A stretch of 64,000 nt of DNA from Xanthocytophaga agilis. Its GTDB lineage: Bacteria; Bacteroidota; Bacteroidia; Cytophagales; 172606-1. Numbering within the stretch: the stretch's first letter is position 1; the number at the start of each line of letters is the position of its first letter. Under the pieces are notes generated by a model, which did no database searches, was not told where the DNA came from, and saw only the letters and a program-made list of their open reading frames with translations. Location: the NCBI RefSeq assembly GCF_030068605.1, contig NZ_JASJOU010000004.1:62001-126000 (forward strand), given 5' to 3'. Shown here one piece after another: positions 47,178-55,472 of this stretch. Position numbers and translations under genes: made by a program.

Positions 47178-47258
47178 GATATTTTCTTCCCAGGTTGTGT
47201 GTTATCACCAACCTGAACGGCGGGAAACAGCTCGTTGGTGATAACACCAACGAGGGGA
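47178..47258 (+). repeat. Repeat family B, copy B1
   Basis: A block of about 80 bp reads attttcttcc, then tgtgtgttatcacc, gggaaacag and the palindrome ctcgttggtg-ataa-caccaacgag (47231-47254, 10-bp perfect arms). It recurs at 59697-59776 and, inverted, at 62073-62152. Here it lies in the AKR/AraC divergent gap, upstream of the AraC -7 box TACTTTTG (47283-47290). Confidence 0.75.
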
Positions 47259-47282
47259 ATAAAGAGGATTTACCCGAATATG

Positions 47283-47290
47283 TACTTTTG
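47283..47290 (+). promoter_or_regulatory. Candidate -7 box of the AraC gene (TACTTTTG)
   Basis: TACTTTTG matches TAnnTTTG and lies 19 nt before ATG 47310. This supports 47310 as the start rather than the GTG at 47235, which lies inside the B1 palindrome. Confidence 0.5.
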
Positions 47291-47309
47291 TAGCGATAAA
47301 GAATACAGT

Positions 47310-48206
47310 ATGGAAGAGATTGTAAAAATTGACAGCATTGCCCAATACAATGCCATGCGGGGTGTACCTACCAAACATCCGCTGGTTACAGTGATTGACC
47401 AGTCGAAAGTGAAACCGCTGCCCGCCAGGTCATTCAACTTTGGTTTGTATGCGGTGGGGTTAAAAGAATTGAACCATGGCCAGTTACGTTATGGAAGAAG
47501 GCACTATGACTACCAGGAAGGAAGTCTGATATTTATAGCACCCGGACAGGTGGTAGGTGTGGAACCCAGCGTTGACCTATTTGCCCCGAAAGGCTGGGTA
47601 TTGCTCTTTCATCCTGACCTGATCAACGGCACTTCGCTGGGCAAACACATTCAGGAGTATTCTTTCTTTTCGTATGATGTAAATGAAGCACTTCACCTGT
47701 CAGATAAAGAGAAGATTATGGTGATTGACTGCTTCTCAAAAATCGAGTATGAACTCAATCAGAATATAGACAAGCACAGCAAAGAGCTAATTGCCTCCAA
47801 CATCGAGTTGCTGCTCAAGTACTGCATCCGTTTTTACGACCGCCAGTTCATTACACGTGACACGGCAAACAAAGGAATCCTGGAACGGTTTGAATACGTA
47901 TTGAAAGGCTATTTTTCATCCGATAAACCACAGAGCCAAGGCTTGCCTTCTGTAGCATATTGCGCCGAAGCCCTACATTTATCACCCAACTATTTTGGTG
48001 ATCTGGTGAAGAAAGAAACCGGCAGATCTGCTCAGGAATACATTCAATCAAAAGTGATAGAGATGGCCAAAGAGAGAGTGTTTGACTTAAATAAATCTGT
48101 AAGCGAAATTGCCTACGAGTTGGGATTCAAATACCCGCAGCATTTCATCCGCCTATTCAAACAAAAAACAGGCGTTACGCCAAATGCTTACCGGATGATG
48201 AATTAA
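47310..48206 (+). CDS. AraC-family transcriptional regulator
   Basis: 298 residues from ATG 47310 (MEEIVKIDSIAQYNAMRGVP). N-terminal cupin-like sensor; C-terminal HTH pair LPSVAYCAEALHLSPNYFGDLVKKETG and KSVSEIAYELGFKYPQHFIRLFKQKTGVTPNAYR. It is a paralog of the 32639 regulator. Divergent from two AKR genes, which it probably controls. Confidence 0.93.
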   Translation: MEEIVKIDSIAQYNAMRGVPTKHPLVTVIDQSKVKPLPARSFNFGLYAVGLKELNHGQLRYGRRHYDYQEGSLIFIAPGQVVGVEPSVDLFAPKGWVLLFHPDLINGTSLGKHIQEYSFFSYDVNEALHLSDKEKIMVIDCFSKIEYELNQNIDKHSKELIASNIELLLKYCIRFYDRQFITRDTANKGILERFEYVLKGYFSSDKPQSQGLPSVAYCAEALHLSPNYFGDLVKKETGRSAQEYIQSKVIEMAKERVFDLNKSVSEIAYELGFKYPQHFIRLFKQKTGVTPNAYRMMN

Positions 48207-49035
48207 ATGAATTTATTTACAATTTTATTTTTAGTTGTTTTACTAGTTTGTGCCAGCCCGATCATTCCTCTTTATTATTACAAGTATTATACATGATAAT
48301 GTGGTAATTTATGATAAAAATAAATTTATTCTTGAGACAAAAAATTACCGAAGTAAAAAATGGAAGTCAACGTAGTATCTTTATTTACTGTCAATATTTA
48401 TTACATTAAACGTATTGTTTTCTTGTAGTGGATCTGCTTATCATTATGAGAAGATTTTTATTTCTAAGAATAACATTAACAATAATAAGCGAACTGAGAA
48501 GTTTATAGTAGTTGATTCTATAGAAATAAATCGAATGATTTACAGGCAAGCTTATACTATATACCCGGAAATATATAAAGATGCAATCTTAAAAAAGAAG
48601 TTCATAGATAGTACAAGCAAGAATGATCATCTGACAATAAATCTTCTAACATCGTTTGATATTAAAGTGGATTTTATTCGTGTTATAATCTTAATTGCAA
48701 TAATTCCATTTCATAATATTATTACAATACTTTATATGTATAAAAGAATACTTTTATTTATTATTCCTATTTCTATTCATTTTAATTCGTTTATACAAAA
48801 AATAAGGTTATAAAGTAACCAATCTCCAAAATATCGCGGTAACAGGTCAAATGCTGGCTTTGACGTTTGTTAGGATAGTAGGATGTTTATATCCAAACTT
48901 ATCAACAACTCTTGCTAGTGTACTCTGGAATGGTATAAGTTAGTATGTGAGTAATTTGCGAATTGTCCTAAAGTCTAGGGTTGGCTTCCATCTGGCAATT
49001 TCTGATGCTTTTTTCCTCTGTTCACAGCCCATTGC
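48207..49035. other. AT-rich gap, ~830 bp, possible degraded lipoprotein gene
   Basis: Strikingly AT-rich compared with its flanks. A frame ending at 48813 reads YLYLLSIFITLNVLFSCSGS then AYHYEKIFISK, resembling a lipoprotein signal with lipobox FSC, but an in-frame TAG lies just upstream and no ATG is available (only TTG 48415). The tail is hydrophobic (VIILIAIIPFHNIITILYMY). A 29-codon hydrophobic frame starts at 48207. These look like gene fragments; no family is recognised. Confidence 0.35.
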
Positions 49036-49452
49036 TTAAATTGATGCCTTCTGGCGGGCCAACCGTTTGTACTTCTCAACAGTAGCATCTTTCCCGGCTT
49101 GAAGTTCTGCCAGCAATGCAGGGTTTAGAACGGTAGGCCAATGCTTAGTTCCCCACAGAATGAGTTCTACAATGATTGGGATGGTGTCAACACCTCTTTC
49201 CGTCAGGCTATAGGTGAACTTCGATTTCTTATCGGAGGCTACAGCCTTAGTTAAGATACCGTGTGACTCGAGGACGGCCAGGCGATCGGCCAGTACGTTG
49301 GTCGCGATTTTTTCCGCTGACTGCAGGAATTGACCATAAGTGGACTTGTCTGCAAACACCATGTCCCGTAAAATGAGTAGAGTCCATTTGTCCCCCAGCA
49401 CGTCAAGTGATGTGCTGACTGGGCAAGTAGAACGTTGTTTTGGCTCTTTCAT
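49036..49452 (-). CDS. HxlR-family winged-helix transcriptional regulator
   Basis: 138 residues. The conserved start CPVSTSLDVLGDKWTLLILRDMVF and FLQSAEKIATNVLADRLAVLESHGILTK are the HxlR signature, and SKFTYSLTERGVDTIPIIVELILWG is the wing and dimer helix. The N-terminal Cys (CPVS) is often the redox or electrophile sensor in this family. It is divergent from the NmrA-type gene, with two palindromes in between. Confidence 0.95.
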   Translation of the reverse strand: MKEPKQRSTCPVSTSLDVLGDKWTLLILRDMVFADKSTYGQFLQSAEKIATNVLADRLAVLESHGILTKAVASDKKSKFTYSLTERGVDTIPIIVELILWGTKHWPTVLNPALLAELQAGKDATVEKYKRLARQKASI

Positions 49453-49471
49453 AAAAAAACGATTTTATTTT

Positions 49472-49523
49472 ACTTGCTTTTTGCAAGTGTTTTGTTTTAT
49501 CTTTGCACTTGCAATTTGCAAGT
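49472..49523. promoter_or_regulatory. Two HxlR-type operator palindromes around a -7 box
   Basis: ACTTGC-ttttt-GCAAGT (49472-49488) and ACTTGC-aattt-GCAAGT (49507-49523) are perfect 6-5-6 palindromes with 35 nt between centres. Between them lies TATCTTTG (49498-49505), a Bacteroidota -7 box for the rightward gene (ATG 49555). Site 1 overlaps the -33 region and site 2 the expected transcription start, a repressor arrangement (inference). Confidence 0.75.
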
Positions 49524-49554
49524 AAATATACACAGTTTTTTATTTCTTTTTATT

Positions 49555-50418
49555 ATGATTTTAGTAACTGGAGCAACTGGTGGATTAGGCCACCAAACTA
49601 TTGACTTTCTGCTTACCACAACCCCGGCCTCAGAAATTGTTGCCATGGTACGCGATATCAGCAAAGCCACCGATCTTATCAAGCGAGGTGTGGACGTCCG
49701 GCAAGCTGACTACTTTGACTATCCTGCGCTGGTAGAAGCCTTTCGGGGTATTGACAAGGTACTGCTCGTTTCCGCTGTAGCGTTTACCGACCGGGTACGT
49801 CAACACCAGAACGTGATAGACGCTGCTAAGGAAGCAGGGGTGAAGCACCTTTTCTACACCAGCATACAGCGCAGCAGCGATTTTGTGATGCCGCAGGTCA
49901 CCGAAAGTGATCTGGCAACCGAGGCTTACCTCAAAGCCTCCGGATTGGTATACACCATTCTCAAAAACGGATACTACTTTGAAGGTCTTGGGTATCTGAT
50001 CGGGAACCAGGTGCCAGATGGGCAGATACTTTTCCCAGCAGGAGAAGGAAAGATAGCATTCGTCACGCGGACCGAACTGGCCGCTGCCACAGCTGCCCTG
50101 TTGACCGGCGAAGGACATGAAAACCAGGAGTATACCTTATCCGGTAGCCAGGCCTATTCGTTTCATGACATTGCCCGGGAATTCTCTACATTAGCAGGCC
50201 GGGACATCACTTACGAAAACACTGAAGCCGCATCTTATATTGCTCAGCAAGTAGCCGCCGGTCTACCTGAAGTAGTCGCCAGTTTCCTTGCCCAGTGGGG
50301 TGAGGCTGCCAAACACGGCATGCTAGCCGGGACGTACCATACAGTCGAACGTTTGTTGGGTCGCAAGCCCACTTCGCTGCGTGATTTCCTGAAAGCGACA
50401 TATTTTCCTGGAACATGA
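49555..50418 (+). CDS. NmrA-like NAD(P)-binding oxidoreductase (quinone reductase type)
   Basis: 287 residues from ATG 49555 (MILVTGATGGLGHQTIDFLL). A 40-codon upstream extension covers the operators and is not coding. The GATGGLG Rossmann motif is followed by ISKATDLIKRGVDVRQADYFD, KEAGVKHLFYTSIQRS, and YTLSGSQAYSFHDIARE. The sequence resembles QOR2 (YtfG), which reduces quinones with NADPH. HxlR-regulated members typically answer electrophile or quinone stress. Confidence 0.92.
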   Translation: MILVTGATGGLGHQTIDFLLTTTPASEIVAMVRDISKATDLIKRGVDVRQADYFDYPALVEAFRGIDKVLLVSAVAFTDRVRQHQNVIDAAKEAGVKHLFYTSIQRSSDFVMPQVTESDLATEAYLKASGLVYTILKNGYYFEGLGYLIGNQVPDGQILFPAGEGKIAFVTRTELAAATAALLTGEGHENQEYTLSGSQAYSFHDIAREFSTLAGRDITYENTEAASYIAQQVAAGLPEVVASFLAQWGEAAKHGMLAGTYHTVERLLGRKPTSLRDFLKATYFPGT

Positions 50419-50870
50419 CAGCTTGTTTTGTCAGTCACTACGGGGTGGCCAATATGCCGTGAATCCATCCATACGGTTACCCGCTTTCTCGTAGTGCAAG
50501 CGGGTAATCGCATTAGCTCCACTGAAAGGCCTACACGGTTAATTCTGTCTTTTGCAACAGGAAGTTATAACTGACAAATTAAAAAAGGAGGGTGATTCTT
50601 TTTTGTACATTGAGGAGATTAATGAAGCACCAATACAACAGTAAAAATATGATTCAGATAATGTGCTTTTAATGCTATTTTTTTTCTCAAATACTGGGTA
50701 TATTATTTAATACTTTTAAAGAAACTCAACAAGCAACAACTGGTTATGAGAGTGACTATATGCTAATCACTCTCATAACCAGTTGCTATGGGTCTCAACA
50801 TTTTCTAGAAATACTGTATCATAGAAATGGCTATAAGGCAGACGATGATATGGAGTTAAACGATCTATGG
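50419..50870. other. Intergenic gap between convergent genes
   Basis: Apart from the 19-bp inverted repeat annotated at 50737-50785, no gene is supported. The 5' half contains a short weak hairpin just after the NmrA stop (tgaca / tgtca). Confidence 0.4.
50737..50785. repeat. Perfect 19-bp inverted repeat
   Basis: caactggttatgagagtga (50737-50755) and tcactctcataaccagttg (50767-50785) are perfect complements with an 11-nt spacer. It lies 86 nt beyond the stop of the FAD monooxygenase gene and has no T run. It resembles the 36906 repeat in size and in its place downstream of a minus-strand gene, although the sequences differ. Confidence 0.75.
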
Positions 50871-51983
50871 CTATTGATTCGGGTTACTCAAGGCTTTATA
50901 AGATGCCTGCAGTTCTTCTTCCGTTTCCGGCAATTGAACTTTTAATCCATAGGTTACGCGGGCTTGAATGCTCTCTACAAAAGGTTTAAACTGTTCATTG
51001 TAGTTTGCAAAAGCCGTTTGGTAATCTTCATTGGCGTGGAGTTCTTTCGCCAACAGGGTAGCGCCTTGTATTGCTAAGCTGGTACCCATACCTGTGAAAA
51101 AGCTTGGCGCGTATGCCGCATCACCTATCAGGCCTACACGTCCAGTTGTCCAGGCTGGCATATGAATCTGACAGGCTTCATCAAAATACAGGTCATCAGC
51201 ATGAAGCATTGCATCCAGAATTTCCGGAAGTTTCCAATGGGTGTTGCCAGCAAAATATTCTCTCAGAATTTCCTTTGGTTGTTCGGGATTCCGGTAGTTC
51301 CAATCCAGTTTAGGTGCCCGGAATAAAAGGATAGCATTGGCTCCGTTTTTAAATTGATAAATGACAGCCTGTTTGCCCAGCTCACGATACACAATACCCG
51401 TAGATTTGGGTCTGCCTGTTTGTATGTGGTCAGCTACAGCAAAGGCAAAATAGACCCCAAGAAACTTTTTGAACGTGTCTTCAGGACCGAAAGCAAGTTT
51501 TCTGACAGTAGAATGGGTTCCATCTGCTCCAAACACAAAATCATACCTTTTTCGTCCTCCTTTTTGGAAAGACACTTCCACTTCATTTTCATGCTGAATC
51601 AATGTAGCGATGCTATTTCCAAAAAGGATCTCCACTTCCTCTTTTGGAATGGCTTCGTATATAATTTTTACCAGATCACCCCGATGAATTTCAATATCCC
51701 CCAAATACTCCTCTAATGTATTTATGGCAAACGTAGCTAGTGTTTGATCGTTGGCATTGACGACCTCATCTGTGTGAACAAACTCATGGGCTTTGATTTG
51801 ATCATATATACCCATTTCTCTGACTATATCCAGGGCTTCACCTCGCACATCGATAGGGGAGCCGCCTGTTCTCAGCTCGGTGCCCAGTTCTACGACTGTC
51901 ACCTGATAGCCAAATTTATGTAACCAATAGGCCAACGTTAACCCGGCAAAACTTGCACCAACTATTAACACTCGTTTTTTCAT
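50871..51983 (-). CDS. FAD-dependent monooxygenase (PHBH/TetX-like)
   Basis: 370 residues from ATG 51983 (MKKRVLIVGASFAGLTLAYW); a TTG three codons earlier was not used. GASFAGL is the FAD Rossmann motif, FVFGADGTHSTVR is the DG motif, and GRVGLIGDAAYAPSFFTGMGTSLAIQGA is the GD motif. It hydroxylates an aromatic or related substrate using NAD(P)H. It is divergent from an AraC regulator with back-to-back -7 boxes. Confidence 0.94.
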   Translation of the reverse strand: MKKRVLIVGASFAGLTLAYWLHKFGYQVTVVELGTELRTGGSPIDVRGEALDIVREMGIYDQIKAHEFVHTDEVVNANDQTLATFAINTLEEYLGDIEIHRGDLVKIIYEAIPKEEVEILFGNSIATLIQHENEVEVSFQKGGRKRYDFVFGADGTHSTVRKLAFGPEDTFKKFLGVYFAFAVADHIQTGRPKSTGIVYRELGKQAVIYQFKNGANAILLFRAPKLDWNYRNPEQPKEILREYFAGNTHWKLPEILDAMLHADDLYFDEACQIHMPAWTTGRVGLIGDAAYAPSFFTGMGTSLAIQGATLLAKELHANEDYQTAFANYNEQFKPFVESIQARVTYGLKVQLPETEEELQASYKALSNPNQ

Positions 51984-52026
51984 CGCTTTCAAGGTTATTT
52001 TTTATAGTCCGATAGTATTTACAATG

Positions 52027-52046
52027 CAAAACTAATGATAGCTTTG
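52027..52046. promoter_or_regulatory. Back-to-back divergent -7 boxes
   Basis: TAGTTTTG on the minus strand (52034-52027) and TAGCTTTG on the plus strand (52039-52046) both match TAnnTTTG and are 4 nt apart. They would serve the monooxygenase and the AraC gene respectively. The GTG at 52046 is part of the plus box, which favours ATG 52088 for the regulator. Confidence 0.5.
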
Positions 52047-52087
52047 TGAGTAAAATATTCGATTTACTACTAATTTTAGTCGAAAAA

Positions 52088-53077
52088 ATGAATACTAAAG
52101 ATAGTCTGCTTGCTGACAGTGAAATTCTTCAATTCACTGACAAAGTAGGATTAACGTTAGATAAGGAATTTGAACATCTACAGGTCAACTTTTTCAAAGG
52201 TTTTGTTTTCCTCCCTGAAATGGCCATTCACTTTGGGTCTTTTTATGCAACCAATGATTTCACACGCTTAACTGCCACATCTGCCATAAGTGATGGGATT
52301 GGCTTTATATTTCATAATATTTTTGAGGTTGATGGGATTTGTGATCCAGATAAAAGCAATCGAATTGCAACCTCACCCTATGTGCGTATATTTCCGTATA
52401 GCATTAGTCAAAAAATATCTTTTGCAAAAGATACCTGGGTAACACATGTTTCCATCAGCATCAGTGCCGGGTATTTGAAAAATTTCCTGAAAGAGGAATC
52501 TGACCATTTCCAGTTCCTGTTTGATAATACACATAGTTTTTGGATAGAGGAACTGATGACCGATGACATTTTGCGCACAGTAAATGAGATTGTGAAGAAA
52601 GAAGAGCCAGGTAGTATGAAAAGTTTTTATTACAAGATCAAGGCAATGGAGTTACTTTTCTATCTGTTTGAGAGCTTGCGAAAGCGTCAGAATGCTGGTA
52701 GTGTAAAACTGAGTCATAAGGAAATTGACGCTGTGTACCGGGTGCGGGACAAGATTGTGTCGTCATTGAGCCAATCCAGCAGTATAGAGGAATTAAAGCA
52801 AATTGCGGGTATGAACGAATTGAAGCTCCGCAGGATTTTCACACAGGTATTTGGGATGGGCATTTATGATTATTATCAGCATTTGCGTATGAAAGAAGCG
52901 GCCCGACTTTTGCGTGAGGAAAATGTATCTGTTTCGGAAGCAGGCTTTCAAATGGGTTTTGAGAACCTGGGTCACTTTACGAAAGTATTTGAAAAGCATA
53001 TAGGCATGAAGCCCAAAAAGTACGTTCAATCTTTCAGGAGTACAAATACCAAACTGATAGTAAGAAATGAGGGATGA
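52088..53077 (+). CDS. AraC-family transcriptional regulator
   Basis: 329 residues from ATG 52088 (MNTKDSLLADSEILQFTDKV). C-terminal HTH pair SSIEELKQIAGMNELKLRRIFTQVFG and VSVSEAGFQMGFENLGHFTKVFEKHIGMKPKKYVQSF. The N-terminal half is unlike the other two AraC proteins here and matches the PchR-like style. Divergent from the FAD monooxygenase, its likely target. Confidence 0.93.
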   Translation: MNTKDSLLADSEILQFTDKVGLTLDKEFEHLQVNFFKGFVFLPEMAIHFGSFYATNDFTRLTATSAISDGIGFIFHNIFEVDGICDPDKSNRIATSPYVRIFPYSISQKISFAKDTWVTHVSISISAGYLKNFLKEESDHFQFLFDNTHSFWIEELMTDDILRTVNEIVKKEEPGSMKSFYYKIKAMELLFYLFESLRKRQNAGSVKLSHKEIDAVYRVRDKIVSSLSQSSSIEELKQIAGMNELKLRRIFTQVFGMGIYDYYQHLRMKEAARLLREENVSVSEAGFQMGFENLGHFTKVFEKHIGMKPKKYVQSFRSTNTKLIVRNEG

Positions 53078-53212
53078 CTCCATTGATACTACTGATAGAT
53101 TGGATCAGGTGCTTGTTTAAAGAGTAAGACACGCTGCTGTGGTGGTGGTAGTCATTGGACGTTACACCCTTCAATTACCGCTGGTGCCCACACATAGCTG
53201 ATTACTTCTTCT

Positions 53213-53485
53213 TCACCGTTTGTATTCCGCTTTCACTTTGCGGTTCTCCATCTCGGTTTTGGTCGTACCCTCCGGTAATACGGCGATGATGGAGGCTAGT
53301 GAGTCTACTTCGGCTTCAGAGGAGGCTAAGGTAGCTTCGATGTCTGACGCTCTGTCAGCAGCGTTTTCACGGCTGCGGGTCAGCGAGATTTGTTTGTATT
53401 CCAGATCACTTTTCAGGTCTGTCAGCTCATCGAGGACTTTGTCACAGTCGGCTTTTGAAGTGAGCAAGGTTAGCGTTAATGCCAT
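53213..53485 (-). CDS. Small coiled-coil protein of mobile-element type
   Basis: 90 residues from ATG 53485 (MALTLTLLTSKADCDKVLDE). The rest is a long helix or coiled coil (LDELTDLKSDLEYKQISLTRSRENAADRASDIEATLASSEAEVDSL) ending in basic residues. No named family. Its upstream leader cactcaaaccaa-caaa is shared with the VRR-NUC gene, which suggests they belong to the same element. Confidence 0.6.
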   Translation of the reverse strand: MALTLTLLTSKADCDKVLDELTDLKSDLEYKQISLTRSRENAADRASDIEATLASSEAEVDSLASIIAVLPEGTTKTEMENRKVKAEYKR

Positions 53486-53692
53486 TGTTTTGTTTGGTTT
53501 GAGTGGAAAATTAGCGTAATAGGTTAGCGAACAAAGGGTCGGTAGAGTGGGGGCTTTTAGGTGCGCTGCTGTCAAGGTTCCGGATTGCTTGCAGGCAGAG
53601 AGGTAAGCCCCTTTTCTAACCGATTTTCTGATACAAAGGTCGGGATTTTACAAATACCAGTCCAACCGTACTTGCGATAATCGCAACTACGT

Positions 53693-53968
53693 TTATGGTT
53701 GGTTTTCAGTGGTTTGTAGTGTGTTTTTGCGTTTGTTGCCAGAAGGGCGAATGGGTTCGCCTTCTCCGGTGATCAACCAGTTCAGATCTGTGTGAAAAGT
53801 GGTTTGTAGCGACCACAGGAAAAAGCAGGAGGGCAGCGAACGTCCCTTTTCCAGCGAGGACAGATTGCCTTGTGCCGTTCCGGTACGTTGAGCAAACTCC
53901 CATTGGGGTATTTGCAGGATTTCTACCCGTAAATGATAAATACGTTGGCCGATATGTTGTAAACTCAT
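53693..53968 (-). CDS. XRE-family helix-turn-helix regulator
   Basis: 91 residues from ATG 53968 (MSLQHIGQRIYHLRVEILQI). HTH: PQWEFAQRTGTAQGNLSSLEKGRSLPS. DLNWLITGEGEP is the typical end of phage-repressor-like XRE proteins. It probably controls the mobile-element remnant in which it lies. Confidence 0.85.
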   Translation of the reverse strand: MSLQHIGQRIYHLRVEILQIPQWEFAQRTGTAQGNLSSLEKGRSLPSCFFLWSLQTTFHTDLNWLITGEGEPIRPSGNKRKNTLQTTENQP

Positions 53969-54020
53969 TGTGATCAAAGGGTTAGTAGCGTTTGTAGGAT
54001 TCGTAGGGTTTGAAAGGTTT

Positions 54021-54225
54021 TTAACCTGTATGCCAGTTATCGAAAAGAGCAACCGGAGTTCCAGTTACTCAGAGAAACAACTGCAACTCCGGTTATATAA
54101 AATCCTAACCGGAATTACGGTCGCTTTCCTGCTTAACGTGTATACAGGTTAGGGGTAAGCAAGAGTTAATATTGCAACCGGAGTTACGGTTGGTTTCAGA
54201 AATAACCTGGATACAGGTTGCCTGA
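54021..54225. repeat. Iteron-like short repeats between the XRE and nuclease genes
   Basis: aaccggagtt or aaccggaatt occurs at about 54049, 54104 and 54175, with an inverted aactccggtt at about 54083. tacaggtt occurs at about 54141 and 54212. The two longer units (from 54104 and from 54175) align for ~50 bp. In the overlapping nuclease frame they produce the repeated tail TCIQVISETNRNSG / TCIHVKQESDRNSG. Confidence 0.55.
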
Positions 54226-54602
54226 TGCCTGCTTACTGGATGATTGCATTGGGTATGAATACCCTCAATCAGGCATTGAAACTCTTCCAGACTGCGCACA
54301 ATCTGGTAAGCACCTCCCTGTGATTCTACCAGTTTCTGAAACTGTTTCTGTTCAAGGGTTTGATAGCCTGCTAAGTTCTTGAGTTCCATAAAGTAGCTTT
54401 TGCCTGCAAAGAAGTATTCCAGGTCAGACACGCCTTTCACTATGCCTAAAGCTTTGTTTAGAGCGCCTTTGATCGCATTGTGACTGTTGTTGTTATGGGT
54501 ATGTAACAAACCTCTGTAGGCAGGAAACGTATTCCAGTGCCATTGAAAGCATAAAGCTTGGATACGGGTTTCGGACGGTTGTATGGGTGTATGAGATAGC
54601 AT
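54105..54602 (-). CDS. VRR-NUC domain nuclease
   Basis: 165 residues from ATG 54602 (MLSHTPIQPSETRIQALCFQ); ATG 54650 would put a shared leader into the protein. Core motif GVSDLEYFFAGKSYFMELKN, then GYQTLEQKQFQKLVESQGGAYQIVRSLEEF is the VRR-NUC PD-(D/E)xK fold, common in phages and integrative elements. The ~50-residue C-terminal tail is two copies of a TCI-V-E-RNSG repeat and is probably read-through into the repeats rather than functional. Confidence 0.8.
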   Translation of the reverse strand: MLSHTPIQPSETRIQALCFQWHWNTFPAYRGLLHTHNNNSHNAIKGALNKALGIVKGVSDLEYFFAGKSYFMELKNLAGYQTLEQKQFQKLVESQGGAYQIVRSLEEFQCLIEGIHTQCNHPVSRHQATCIQVISETNRNSGCNINSCLPLTCIHVKQESDRNSG

Positions 54603-54743
54603 GTTGGGTATGTAGTGTAAGTGAAATTTTGTTGTTGGTTTGAGTGGCATATTGGGTTAGTTATTGGTTCATGTGAGAGCGAGAGAAGTTGAGAGCGAGA
54701 GAAGTGTTGTCTCTGTCAGATAACTCGCTTCTATGAGGATCTT

Positions 54744-55418
54744 CTAGGAACTAAGATGATAAGTGGCATTGCGCCGATCTCCTTCCAAACGGATATAGCC
54801 AAACTCAACCGCATCCGAGAGCATGCGTTTGACCTTACTTTCATTTTCATGGCTAATCTCCAATACTACTTTTTTCAGCGCCATAGAAGAAGCCTGAGTA
54901 GACATAAGTTTGGTAAATGCTTTTTTGATAATATCGCTTAGTTGAACTTGTCCCGCTTTGGGTTGTTCTGTCTGGATCGGTGTATGGTAGTCTGCAGGCA
55001 TAAAGAAGTCTTTTTCTGTATCCCAGTTAAAATATTTTTCTACCGGATGATGACTATGGGATAGTTTTCCCAGGTCAAAGTCAGAGGTTAGTTGACGCAT
55101 GCCATCGGCCTGCTCCATCGTCTGAAGCAGTAAGAACGCCCGGCTATACCGATGCAGAAACGAACCAAAATGTCCGGCTGCTGTGGAGGTGTTTTTGTTG
55201 GGGTGAAGTGTACAGATGATTGCCAGATTAAATTCTGAGGCCAGTTTTCTGATCCATCGAACTACCAGAACCGCATCCTTTGAGTCATTCATGTCGGTGG
55301 TCAGATCCAGGCAACCATCCAGTATCAGGTAGTCAAAGGGTGCTCCCTGTTTAAGTGATTCTGTCAGTAGAAGCCGGATTCCGTTACGTCGTTGCTCAGC
55401 GGTTTCCAGTTCGATCAT
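54744..55418 (-). pseudogene. RepA-like RecA-fold ATPase, N-terminally truncated
   Basis: Only the C-terminal part remains. APFDYLILDGCLDLTTDMND is Walker B plus the DGxxDL motif of RepA/AAA_25 replication ATPases, RWIRKLASEFNLAIICTLHPNK follows, and a winged-helix-like end (LKKVVLEISHENESKVKRML) is present. The P-loop (Walker A) half is missing. The open frame extends to 55472 only through a TTG, and an inverted repeat (tattcacta / tagtgaata, 55436-55462) marks the point where homology ends. Confidence 0.75.
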
Positions 55419-55472
55419 TGAGCGTACCTGGTAAATATTCACTATACAAACGATAGTGAATAGTGATTGCAA

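Noticed and set aside
47235-47309. GTG start for the AraC gene
   Set aside because: This start sits inside the B1 palindrome and before the TACTTTTG box. ATG 47310 starts the conserved sensor domain.
49435-49554. Hydrophobic N-terminal extension of the NmrA-like protein
   Set aside because: It overlaps the HxlR start and both operators. The Rossmann motif begins at ATG 49555.
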